Positions 7,481-14,434 of a stretch of DNA of 64,000 nt are shown here, in pieces; position 1 is the stretch's first letter; each line of letters begins with the position of its first letter. Made by a program: the position numbers and the translations under genes. Source of the DNA: Sediminimonas sp. (GTDB taxonomy: Bacteria > Pseudomonadota > Alphaproteobacteria > Rhodobacterales > Rhodobacteraceae); NCBI RefSeq assembly GCF_024637375.1, contig NZ_JAGXFK010000036.1, forward strand, positions 22,945-86,944, read 5' to 3'. The notes under the pieces are model-generated. The model did not search any database. It was not told the DNA's origin and was given only the letters and a program-made list of their open reading frames with translations.

Positions 7481-8131
7481 TCACACCCGTGCCAGGTCGA
7501 GCACGGCCGGCTCCCAGGCCGCCTCGGCGTGATCGCGCATGTAGCAGCGCACGTAGGTTTTCGAGCCGACCACCCGCATCGCGTCGCGGATCGCCCGCAT
7601 GGCACGCTGCCAGCGCGCATCCTCGATATCCAGCCGCAGGAGCATGAAGATTTCCGAGCGGTTGATCTGGCCTTCCTTGTCGGTATTGAAGGCGCGGGTA
7701 ACGATGGCGCGGATTTCCGGGCGGGCCTCAGCGGCCCACTCGTTGAGGCACTCGTCGATCAGCGTCTTGGCGATCTGCAACTCAGGCCCGAAATCCACCC
7801 GGTCGGCCACGGCAATCTGAACTCTGAAGCAGCCGTCATAGGACATCAGCGTCTTGTTGCCCTTGGCGCCGCCCAGCGTCAGCTCGTACTCCTGGGCAAG
7901 CAGGGCCTCCAGATCACCGACATCCTCGAAGACATGGGTCTTGAACCGCCGCATCTGCTCGCTCAGCGCCCTGGCATACCCCACGATCTTGCGCACCGTT
8001 TCGTCCTGCAGCTGATCCTGTGGCTTGACCACCTCAACGGGCACGAGCGCACCCTTGGCGTCGCGCATGTATGTCTTGCCGTCCATCTCGATCTGACCCG
8101 AGTGGATCGGGGCGGGCGTGTGTTCGGTCAT
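7481..8131 (-). CDS. DUF3164 family phage protein
   Basis: 216 residues. The opening SGQIEMDGKTYMRDAKGALVPVEVVK and the later blocks KTLMSYDGCFRVQIAVADRV and IVTRAFNTDKEGQINRSEIF match the DUF3164 family. That family is conserved in the early operon of many Mu-like and other transposable phages, and its function is unknown. Its ATG overlaps the preceding stop (ATGA). Confidence 0.87.
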   Translation of the reverse strand: MTEHTPAPIHSGQIEMDGKTYMRDAKGALVPVEVVKPQDQLQDETVRKIVGYARALSEQMRRFKTHVFEDVGDLEALLAQEYELTLGGAKGNKTLMSYDGCFRVQIAVADRVDFGPELQIAKTLIDECLNEWAAEARPEIRAIVTRAFNTDKEGQINRSEIFMLLRLDIEDARWQRAMRAIRDAMRVVGSKTYVRCYMRDHAEAAWEPAVLDLARV

Positions 8132-8352
8132 TGGTCATCTCCTGTTGAAGAGGGGGTTGAAGAGGCGGTTTGCACCTCATCGTTTTGGTGCTCGGGTGGC
8201 ACCAGCGCACCGGAGGCCACCAGCACGCCGGCCATCGCCTCAATCTCGTTCATAGTGCACAGCGTGGTGCCGCGCGGACCGAGAATGTCGATCTTGTGGA
8301 CCGCCTTTGCCGCCAGGCGCAGCATCTCGCTCTCCGCAAAGCGCTCAGTCAT
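8128..8352 (-). CDS. Small early phage protein, unknown function
   Basis: 74 residues from the ATG at 8352 (MTERFAESEMLRLAAKAVHK), preceded by GGAGGTGAAG. The track's longer start lies inside the upstream gene. Sequence is helical, with a C-terminal polar tail rich in S, T and D. It overlaps the neighbours on both sides by a few bases. No family recognised. Confidence 0.6.
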   Translation of the reverse strand: MTERFAESEMLRLAAKAVHKIDILGPRGTTLCTMNEIEAMAGVLVASGALVPPEHQNDEVQTASSTPSSTGDDQ

Positions 8353-8698
8353 CTTCACCTCCATCGTCGAGGATCGCGTCGACCAGGTCGTCATGCGCCA
8401 CCGCCGTTTGCAAAAGCGCACCGGCAAGCTCCGAAACGGTGATCCCGCGCGCCTCGGCATGGGGGATGAGCGCATCGCGCAGCCCGTCGGGCGGATCGAG
8501 GATCACGAACCGCGTCCGACCGGCGGTGGGCCCTGTCTTGAAAAACGGGATGTCGGCGCCCTTGCGCCGCTCGCGGCTCAGTAAGTCCGAAACCGTTTTG
8601 CCACCCAATCCGAGCATTTCCGAGATTTCGCGCGGCGGATGCCCCTGCCGCGCAAGGTCGAGTATCCGGTCCCGGTGAGCTATCCGTGACTTACCCAT
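8345..8698 (-). CDS. Early phage DNA-binding protein (HTH), unknown role
   Basis: 117 residues. The N-terminal segment RDRILDLARQGHPPREISEM followed by LGLGGKTVSDLLSRERR is a sigma-70 region 4-like or resolvase-like helix-turn-helix (about 9-45). The C-terminal part is TRFVILDPPDGLRDALIPHA and then helical. Probably a small regulator within the early operon. Starts ATG 8698, overlapping the previous gene by 8 bp. Confidence 0.65.
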   Translation of the reverse strand: MGKSRIAHRDRILDLARQGHPPREISEMLGLGGKTVSDLLSRERRKGADIPFFKTGPTAGRTRFVILDPPDGLRDALIPHAEARGITVSELAGALLQTAVAHDDLVDAILDDGGEDD

Positions 8699-9068
8699 CA
8701 GAGCCTCCCTTGTTGATCGGGCAGCGGTTGCAGGCCCGGAACATGGTCACGTTGCGGGTGTTGGCGTTCGACAGCTTGCGCGACTTGGCACGCCAGTGCC
8801 GGCACTGGTCCAGCGGCATCACCCCCATCGCCGGGCAGTCGACGGTCTGCGCCTCGAAGGCGCCGCGATAGAGATCCTCGACCCGCGCCATGTCGCCCGG
8901 GTACTTGCCCGCGATCACGTTCGAGATCATGGCAGCAGACACACCCATACGCTTGGCGACGCGGTTCTGACTGGTCTCGGCGCAGGCCCGCGCCAGCCCC
9001 TCGACCCAGTCGGGGATGTCCGCGCCATAGGCCGCCCGCGCGCGCTCGATCGGTGTCACCTGGCTCAT
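8691..9068 (-). CDS. Early phage HTH protein with C-terminal cysteine motif
   Basis: 125 residues from the ATG at 9068 (MSQVTPIERARAAYGADIPD). A Cro/XRE-like HTH is visible in SQNRVAKRMGVSAAMISNVI, about 33-52. The C-terminal half holds QTVDCPAMGVMPLDQCRHWR and MFRACNRCPINKG, i.e. a set of cysteines (C, C, CxxC) that could bind a metal. This architecture recurs in Mu-like phages of alphaproteobacteria. A regulatory role is inferred. Confidence 0.72.
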   Translation of the reverse strand: MSQVTPIERARAAYGADIPDWVEGLARACAETSQNRVAKRMGVSAAMISNVIAGKYPGDMARVEDLYRGAFEAQTVDCPAMGVMPLDQCRHWRAKSRKLSNANTRNVTMFRACNRCPINKGGSDG

Positions 9069-9394
9069 GCGACACCTCCGGCGATGTAGGCGTATTCGCC
9101 GCGGTTGTCGTCCCAGACCGCGCGCACCCGCTTCTCGCGCGGCGGGCGGGGGCCGGTGTCGCGCACCAGGCGGTAGACCGCCAGCCGCCCCTTGGGGCGC
9201 GCCTTGCGCTCGACACGCAGATACCCGGCATTGGCCAGCATCCGGCAGTAGTCGCGCGCAGCCCCCTCGGAGACCGGCACGCTGCTTGTGTTGGCGTGCA
9301 TCGCCACGTCGCGGTAGGTGAAGGCCCCCAGCCCGCGGATGGCGCGCCACATGTTGCCCTGCGGCGTGGCGACCCTGGCGCGGTTGCGCGTCAT
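9065..9394 (-). CDS. Early phage winged-helix protein
   Basis: 109 residues from the ATG at 9394, which overlaps the MuB stop (ATGA). Sequence GNMWRAIRGLGAFTYRDVAM, SEGAARDYCRMLANAGYLRV and GRLAVYRLVRDTGP has the layout of a winged helix: helices, recognition helix, then a beta wing. It probably binds DNA; its target is unknown. It is embedded between muB and an HTH gene. Confidence 0.7.
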   Translation of the reverse strand: MTRNRARVATPQGNMWRAIRGLGAFTYRDVAMHANTSSVPVSEGAARDYCRMLANAGYLRVERKARPKGRLAVYRLVRDTGPRPPREKRVRAVWDDNRGEYAYIAGGVA

Positions 9395-10134
9395 GCCGAG
9401 ATCCTCCGCGCGTCGGGCGTGATGCCGGTGAAAAAGTCGCGCCGCCCCCAGTCCTCGAGCGTCAGTCGATCGAGGTTGCGGGTGGCGGCGATCTCGCGGG
9501 CCAACTCGAGGTTCTCCACGATCCGCCGCGCCGAGCCGCCCGACGCCGTGCGCATCTTGGCCAGCAGCGCCGCGTCGATCTCGACCTCGGGGCAGCGGAT
9601 GCGCCGCAGGAGATCGAAGTCGTCGTCGTCCGCGGGCTCGGCTGCGACCCAGCTCAGGATGCGGCCGTGCACCCGCTCCCACTTGCGCAGCTTCTGCGGC
9701 AGGAGCTCCTCGCCGATCAGGATGACCGGCACGAAGGAGCTCTCGTAGATGTCGCGCACGATCTCGATCATGCCCTTCTTGACCAGGAAGTCGGCCTCGT
9801 CGATCAGCAGCGGCACGCCATCACGCGCCAGCACCTCCGCGATCTGGTCGACCATGTCGCCGATGACCTTCGCGGGATGCACACCCAACTCGGCGAGGAT
9901 CGCCTGGCAGAGCTTCTTCTGGGTCCAGACCGACTTGACCTGGACGACGCATGCCTGCTCCTCGTTGGCGACGTAGACGCTGGCGGTCGTCTTGCCCAGG
10001 CCCGAGGGGCCGTAGAAGCACCCCATCCCCGGCAGCCCGTGGCCGCGGTTCTCCAGTCGGCGCATAAGCGTCAGGAACGCAGTCACGTTCCGCATCGGCG
10101 CCAGTGTATTGTATAAGGCTCTTGTCTCTGCCAT
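9391..10134 (-). CDS. MuB-like transposition ATPase (AAA+)
   Basis: 247 residues from the ATG at 10134 (MAETRALYNTLAPMRNV), preferred because GAGGT precedes it; an ATG 24 bp upstream has no Shine-Dalgarno. Walker A is YGPSGLGKTT at about 41-50, Walker B is PLLIDEAD at about 108-115, and the C-terminal SGGSARRIVENLELAREIA resembles sensor 2. MuB-type ATPases form filaments on DNA, choose the target, activate the transposase and give target immunity. There is a 61-bp gap to the transposase gene upstream. Confidence 0.92.
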   Translation of the reverse strand: MAETRALYNTLAPMRNVTAFLTLMRRLENRGHGLPGMGCFYGPSGLGKTTASVYVANEEQACVVQVKSVWTQKKLCQAILAELGVHPAKVIGDMVDQIAEVLARDGVPLLIDEADFLVKKGMIEIVRDIYESSFVPVILIGEELLPQKLRKWERVHGRILSWVAAEPADDDDFDLLRRIRCPEVEIDAALLAKMRTASGGSARRIVENLELAREIAATRNLDRLTLEDWGRRDFFTGITPDARRISA

Positions 10135-10195
10135 GTTTACCTCGCTTGTGTTAAGCATCGGCGCGGACGGGCTGGCGGGCCCGCCGCGCCACCTT

Positions 10196-12340
10196 TCACC
10201 CCAGCATGTCGGGATGTTTCCTCAGCACATCGCGTTGCGCGATGTACTCGGCCGTGGATTGGTAGCTCGCCAGCCACGCGGCCTGCTCGTCTCCGATCTC
10301 CTCTCCGCGCCCCAGGCGCGCCTCCAGCTCGATCGCCGCCCGGAAGCGTGACCGCTCGGTCTCGGCGCGCGGGCGGGTCGCCTCGGCCTGCCGCCGCTTC
10401 GCCTCGAAATCCGCCACCACTGCCTCGTGCGCGGCGTCCTCCTCGGGGCTGCGCTCGCGCGGCTTGAGGGCGTTCGCCGGCGCGGGCTTGCGCTCGAAGG
10501 TCGGGCGGACGACCTGCGCCTCGACGGCCGGCGCCTCGCCGGTCGGCCGGGTCGCGTCCAGGTAGCCGCCGATCTCCGCGGCGCGCATCCGTTGCAGCGC
10601 ATCGGCCGCGGCACGCTCCTTCTTGACGAAGTGGCGCTTGGCGGCGGCGTGGTTGCGCGCATCCTCCAGGTCGAAGAAGCCGCCCTTCTCGATGCACTCG
10701 GCATGGCCGAGATAGGCGCTGTCGAGACCGTAGAGATGCAGCCCGGCATGCAGGTCGGCCGGATCGAACCGCGCGACGACGCGGCGCCCGGCTACCTGGT
10801 GCATCCAGGGCGCCCAGTACTTGTTCTCCATGAACTTGATCTCGCCGTTGCGGCTATGCGCGTGCATGCCCTCTGCGCCCATCAGCCAGAGCCGGCGCTG
10901 CTCATCGGTCGCCTTGCGGATCGGCGCGGTCGCGTAGCTCTCGTCGAAGGTCTCCAGCAGGCTCCGGCCCTGCGTGGTCTGGCCGCGCCGCCCGGGGCGC
11001 GCGTTGTGCTCCTCGATCCCCTCGGCCAACACCGCGAGAAACTCCTCCAGCGGGATCGCGCGGTTGCCGTAATTCTCCGGTTTTGCATCCGGCCGATTGC
11101 CCGTATAGGCGCCGGCGAGACGTGGATCTTTGGCGATGTCGTCGCAGAAATCGCGGAAGGCGCGCTCGATCGGCTTCGACTGTCCGCTGTAAGGGGTGGC
11201 CCAATGGACCTCGCAGCCCAGCGTCTTGAGGATGCCGGGAATGTCGTCGTCCTTGACCTTGAAGCGGTAGCGCGTCGGCACCTGGCCGGTGAGGAACTTG
11301 TTGGCGAACTCGCGGCCGTTATCGAGAAGGATGTGCTCGGGGATGCCGAAGCGCTCGATCATGTCGCCCAGCGCGAGGCTCACGCCCACCTTGTTCGGCG
11401 TCCGGTCGACGCGCCAGCTCACGATGCGCCCCGAATAAATGTCCTGGAACGCGACCAGCTGGGGCCGGACGATCTCCTCGCCGCCCGCCAGCCCCTCCGA
11501 GGGCCAGCGCACGAAGACGTCGAAGCGATGATAGTCCGCGTTGACCGCCTCCATCGCGTGCAGCGCGGTGCGGTCCCTGATCTGCGACGGGTAGAGCCGC
11601 TTGAGCGCCTCGACGCCCTGGCGGCAGAGCACGATCGTGGTTTCGGGAACCTCCGCATCCAGCCGGCGGCGCATCGTGCGCTCGGGCAGTGTGGTCCAGC
11701 CCTCGGATTTCGCGATGCGCGCCGCGCGACGATAGCACGCCGAGAAGCTCGGCTGTTCAAGGCGCAGGTAATCGGCCTTGAGCACATCCCAGAACTCCGG
11801 GCTGCAACCGGCCGATGTTTCGCCGCGCACGGCGGCGCCATGGCGCGGCGCAAGGTGGGGCAGCCGGTCGTCGCTGCGCACGCCCTCGATCCGCCCCAGC
11901 CAGTTCCAGACCGTGCGCGCGCTGCATCCGAACTGGCGCGCCACCTGGTGGCAGGCCAGATCGCGGGTCATCCCGCCGCGCTCCAGCGCCTCGACGGTCT
12001 GTACTGCCTCCAGGGCGCGGTGCGCCTTGCGCTTCGTGCGCTCCGCCAGTCGGTCGAAGCGCGCCCAGAGGGCCTCGCGATCCACCGGCGCGGGCGCACC
12101 CGGGGGTGGCGCGGCTTGCGCCAGCAGCGCCTGCTGCGCCCGGCTCGGCAGCAGCGTCCAGTGATACTCCCATCCGCCGCCGCGGCTCTTGCGCCGCCGT
12201 GCCGCGCCCGGCGCCTGCCGCCAACCTAGCCGCTTGACGGTCAGCTCGACCCCCTGCCGGCTGGCCGGAAGGTCCGGCAGCGCGGCCTCGGCCAGCTCGG
12301 CGGCGGTCCACCATTCGCGATCCGGGCGGCGCTCACTCAT
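10196..12340 (-). CDS. MuA-like DDE transposase
   Basis: 714 residues. The N-terminal Mu-type DNA-binding region starts REWWTAAELAEAALPDLPAS, and an HTH (ACHQVARQFGCSARTVWNWL) lies at about 129-148. The DDE core carries D269 (EAVNADYHRF), D340 (HILLDNGREF) and E392 (SKPIERAFRD). The C-terminal part (KRHFVKKERAAADALQRMRA onward) is the helical region that contacts MuB. It joins phage ends and catalyses replicative transposition. It overlaps the ParB-like gene by 8 bp. All three catalytic residues are intact, so the enzyme should be active. Confidence 0.96.
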   Translation of the reverse strand: MSERRPDREWWTAAELAEAALPDLPASRQGVELTVKRLGWRQAPGAARRRKSRGGGWEYHWTLLPSRAQQALLAQAAPPPGAPAPVDREALWARFDRLAERTKRKAHRALEAVQTVEALERGGMTRDLACHQVARQFGCSARTVWNWLGRIEGVRSDDRLPHLAPRHGAAVRGETSAGCSPEFWDVLKADYLRLEQPSFSACYRRAARIAKSEGWTTLPERTMRRRLDAEVPETTIVLCRQGVEALKRLYPSQIRDRTALHAMEAVNADYHRFDVFVRWPSEGLAGGEEIVRPQLVAFQDIYSGRIVSWRVDRTPNKVGVSLALGDMIERFGIPEHILLDNGREFANKFLTGQVPTRYRFKVKDDDIPGILKTLGCEVHWATPYSGQSKPIERAFRDFCDDIAKDPRLAGAYTGNRPDAKPENYGNRAIPLEEFLAVLAEGIEEHNARPGRRGQTTQGRSLLETFDESYATAPIRKATDEQRRLWLMGAEGMHAHSRNGEIKFMENKYWAPWMHQVAGRRVVARFDPADLHAGLHLYGLDSAYLGHAECIEKGGFFDLEDARNHAAAKRHFVKKERAAADALQRMRAAEIGGYLDATRPTGEAPAVEAQVVRPTFERKPAPANALKPRERSPEEDAAHEAVVADFEAKRRQAEATRPRAETERSRFRAAIELEARLGRGEEIGDEQAAWLASYQSTAEYIAQRDVLRKHPDMLG

Positions 12341-13160
12341 CGCGATCCCACCCCATCTGCTCGATGTCCTCGGACATGTGATCGAGAAACCGGCGCCGCG
12401 CCGCCATCGGCGCGCGCGTCCATGCCTTCATCAGCGCTTGAAACCCGTCTTCAACGGGGTCTTTGGGCGCGGGCTCGACGTCGCCCTGGCGGTACGCCTT
12501 GCGGGCGGCATTGACGGTCCCGGCCTCACCGTTCGAGAGCGCAATGCAGACCTTTGCGCGCTCGGCGTCATCTGTGATCTTCGAGATAGCCTGAAGGTCA
12601 GACATGGTGGGCGGTTTGGGCGCTGCGCGAAGCCACCGCGCCTGATCGGAAGACAGGGCCGCCCCCGCCGCCACGATCCGCTGGATTTGTCGCGTCGACA
12701 AGCCGAGAAGATCGCCCACGAAATCTGCAAACGACAAATTTGTCAGTTGCAGACCGTGCCTGGCGAGCGCACCGGCCGTGCCGCGTGCTGTCTCCGGGTG
12801 CAGAGCCTCATACATGTCCTTGCGCGCTGCCAGGCTCAACGCGAGGTCGAGTGGCTGCATATGTGTGAATGACACGTTCGCGTCAGCCTCCATCAGCCGC
12901 GCCTGGTCGAGCGTGCACTCCCAGACCTTGGCTGAGATGGTCTCATGACCGAGCTGGCGCGCCGCCTCCAGGCGGTGCCGACCGTCGATCAACTGGTATC
13001 CATCCTTGGCCTTCCTGACATGGATCGGATCCCGGATCGCACCGACCTCCTCGACGGACGCCTTGATGATCTCCACTGCCTTGTCGTGCAGGGGCGTCAC
13101 GCGCACGCGGCTCGTGTCGATCTCATCTACAGGCAGGTCGATCAGCTTGGCGTCACGCAT
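12333..13160 (-). CDS. ParB-like nuclease-domain protein of a Mu-like phage
   Basis: 275 residues. The ParB N-terminal domain is at about 5-95: LIDLPVDEIDTSRVRVTPLH, GAIRDPIHVRKAKDGYQLID and the box GRHRLEAARQLG. It is followed by an HTH (ADFVGDLLGLSTRQIQRIVA, about 145-164). ParB-like domains bind nucleotides and DNA. In Mu-like phages of alphaproteobacteria such a gene sits just before the transposase. No parA or parS is seen, so partitioning is unlikely; a role in regulation or replication is inferred. Confidence 0.87.
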   Translation of the reverse strand: MRDAKLIDLPVDEIDTSRVRVTPLHDKAVEIIKASVEEVGAIRDPIHVRKAKDGYQLIDGRHRLEAARQLGHETISAKVWECTLDQARLMEADANVSFTHMQPLDLALSLAARKDMYEALHPETARGTAGALARHGLQLTNLSFADFVGDLLGLSTRQIQRIVAAGAALSSDQARWLRAAPKPPTMSDLQAISKITDDAERAKVCIALSNGEAGTVNAARKAYRQGDVEPAPKDPVEDGFQALMKAWTRAPMAARRRFLDHMSEDIEQMGWDRDE

Positions 13161-13383
13161 CCCTCGGTCCTTTCGTCATCGTGTATCGACAGATCAGCCG
13201 GTCCTTGCGGCGCTCCCGCGTGCAGGCGATCTCGGCGCCGTTCTGGCGCAGCTCGGCGATGCAGCTGTTCACCGCGCACACCCCGGCCGCGCGAACGATC
13301 TGACGCGTCGTGTGCGGGCGCCCGTCCTTCAGGACGGCCAGCACGCGCTGCAGGCGCGGGGAGGTGAGCGGCGCGGCATGCAT
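13153..13383 (-). CDS. Small winged-helix phage protein
   Basis: 76 residues from the ATG at 13383, which shares one base with the preceding stop (TGATG). LTSPRLQRVLAVLKDGRPHT, TRQIVRAAGVCAVNSCIAEL and then GAEIACTRERRKDRLICRYT read as a complete winged helix: H1, recognition helix, wing. Probably a DNA-binding early regulator. It overlaps the ParB-like gene by 8 bp. Confidence 0.7.
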   Translation of the reverse strand: MHAAPLTSPRLQRVLAVLKDGRPHTTRQIVRAAGVCAVNSCIAELRQNGAEIACTRERRKDRLICRYTMTKGPRDA

Positions 13384-13631
13384 CACGGCACCATCTGCGG
13401 ATCGACACCGCCCGCCACCGCGCGGCAGTGGTTGCACATGCGATGCCCCGGCCCGGTCGAGACAAATTCCGCCTCGCAGCGCAGGCAGTTGCGTGGCCGG
13501 CGCTGGCGCTCGATCGCGATCCGGTCGCGCCTATTCTCGGCCAGGTGTTTTTGGGACAACTCCGGTGTGACGGGCTTGCCGCCCTCGAACACCGCCCAGC
13601 CATACCCGTATTTGCGCACATCAAGGCTCAT
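13383..13631 (-). CDS. Small zinc-ribbon phage protein
   Basis: 82 residues. A four-cysteine zinc ribbon is formed by NCLRCEAEF and HRMCNHCRA, a CxxC...CxxC pair at about 49-70. The N-terminal part (KYGYGWAVFEGGKPVTPELS) is unlike known domains. A GGAGGTGC Shine-Dalgarno precedes the ATG at 13631. Early genes with this layout are common in transposable phages of this group; function unknown. Confidence 0.68.
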   Translation of the reverse strand: MSLDVRKYGYGWAVFEGGKPVTPELSQKHLAENRRDRIAIERQRRPRNCLRCEAEFVSTGPGHRMCNHCRAVAGGVDPQMVP

Positions 13632-13732
13632 GGCAGCACCTCCGGCAGCCAGAGACCCGCGAACAGAAGGATGAAAAGCGCCGCCACCCCGAGCGCAGCG
13701 CCCAGCAGGCTGTTGTCGAGATACCAGGCCAC
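13628..13732 (-). CDS. Possible very small membrane protein
   Basis: The frame ends with ...LGVAALFILLFAGLWLPEVLP and a stop overlapping the next ATG (ATGA), as real genes in this operon do. It holds one transmembrane helix. The track start at 13951 is unlikely because it would run through the divergent gene at 13836. The only nearer in-frame start is GTG at 13732, with no clear Shine-Dalgarno, giving 34 residues. The start is uncertain. Confidence 0.4.
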   Translation of the reverse strand: MAWYLDNSLLGAALGVAALFILLFAGLWLPEVLP

Positions 13733-13835
13733 GCGCCGGAATAAGCCGCCGCGGCCGCGGGGCTCCGTGAGTGGTGGCGTGCGGCCGGGGCGTTCCCTAC
13801 CATCGGAAGCGCCAACAACCAGATGGAGGAAACTC

Positions 13836-14045
13836 ATGGATAAAGAAAACGAAGACCTGAAGGCTCGCGTAAGGGCGTTGGAGATCATGATCCTATCCCT
13901 CGCCGCTCTGAGCGATGGCGACCTCGCATCGCGCCTCGCCGATATGATCAAAGGTCAGGCCGCTGCAGCCGAGCGGCAGGGTGACCTTCGTGCTCACTAC
14001 CGTCTGCATTCGCTCAAGGACGAGCTCGAGCAGATCCTCGGTTGA
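13836..14045 (+). CDS. Small helical protein on the strand opposite the early operon
   Basis: 69 residues (MDKENEDLKARVRALEIMIL...) preceded by a near-perfect Shine-Dalgarno, TGGAGGAAACTC. It is acidic, helical, probably coiled coil. It runs against the early operon and overlaps a competing minus-strand frame. Third-position GC is lower than in the neighbours. It could be a short prophage-expressed protein or a regulator. No family recognised. Confidence 0.52.
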   Translation: MDKENEDLKARVRALEIMILSLAALSDGDLASRLADMIKGQAAAAERQGDLRAHYRLHSLKDELEQILG

Positions 14046-14135
14046 AATCAGGCCAAGCTGCTGATCCAGCCGGGCCAGCCTGTGCCGCCGCACGTCCTGT
14101 CGCGCGACGCCGGCGTCGAAAAAACCAGTCATCAT
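13893..14135 (-). CDS. Possible early phage protein, antisense to the 13836 gene
   Basis: 80 residues from the ATG at 14135 (MMTGFFDAGVARQDVRRHRL), which overlaps the preceding stop as GGATGATGA and follows AGGAG. Codon use is GC3-rich like the neighbours. It overlaps the plus-strand ORF at 13836-14045 for most of its length, so at least one of the two may not be expressed. No family recognised. Confidence 0.4.
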   Translation of the reverse strand: MMTGFFDAGVARQDVRRHRLARLDQQLGLISTEDLLELVLERMQTVVSTKVTLPLGCSGLTFDHIGEARCEVAIAQSGEG

Positions 14136-14353
14136 CCGCACTCCTGTTCGAATTGGCAGCGCAGGATGCGGCTGCTGGCGGCCGTGGCTTCCTCGGCCAG
14201 CCGGCTCAGCGCGCCGATGCAGCGCCCATCCTCCACGTCGCGCACCAGCAGGATCGCCAGCTTGACGCGGTCGGCCTGCGGAATGCGCGCGATGTCCTGG
14301 GCCACGCCGGGCGCATCCAGCGCCCCGGGCAGTCCGCGTTTGGGGTGGGTCAT
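14132..14353 (-). CDS. Small early phage protein, unknown function
   Basis: 73 residues (MTHPKRGLPGALDAPGVAQD...) preceded by GGAGGACATCAA. Helical, with LAILLVRDVEDGRCIGALSR in the middle and two C-terminal cysteines. It starts about 80 bp downstream of the lectin-fold gene. No family recognised; the Shine-Dalgarno and operon position support coding. Confidence 0.6.
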   Translation of the reverse strand: MTHPKRGLPGALDAPGVAQDIARIPQADRVKLAILLVRDVEDGRCIGALSRLAEEATAASSRILRCQFEQECG

Positions 14354-14434
14354 TTGATGTCCTCCGGGTTGGCGATTCGTTGGTGGTGATCGACCCGCCT
14401 GCCGGCGGACCGGCAGGGCGCAGGGGTGCGGATT

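Noticed and set aside
10427-12229. 600-residue plus-strand ORF
   Set aside because: Antisense to the MuA transposase, which has all three catalytic residues.
12333-13160. Plasmid-type partition locus
   Set aside because: The ParB-like protein has no ParA neighbour and sits in the transposition operon of a Mu-like prophage.
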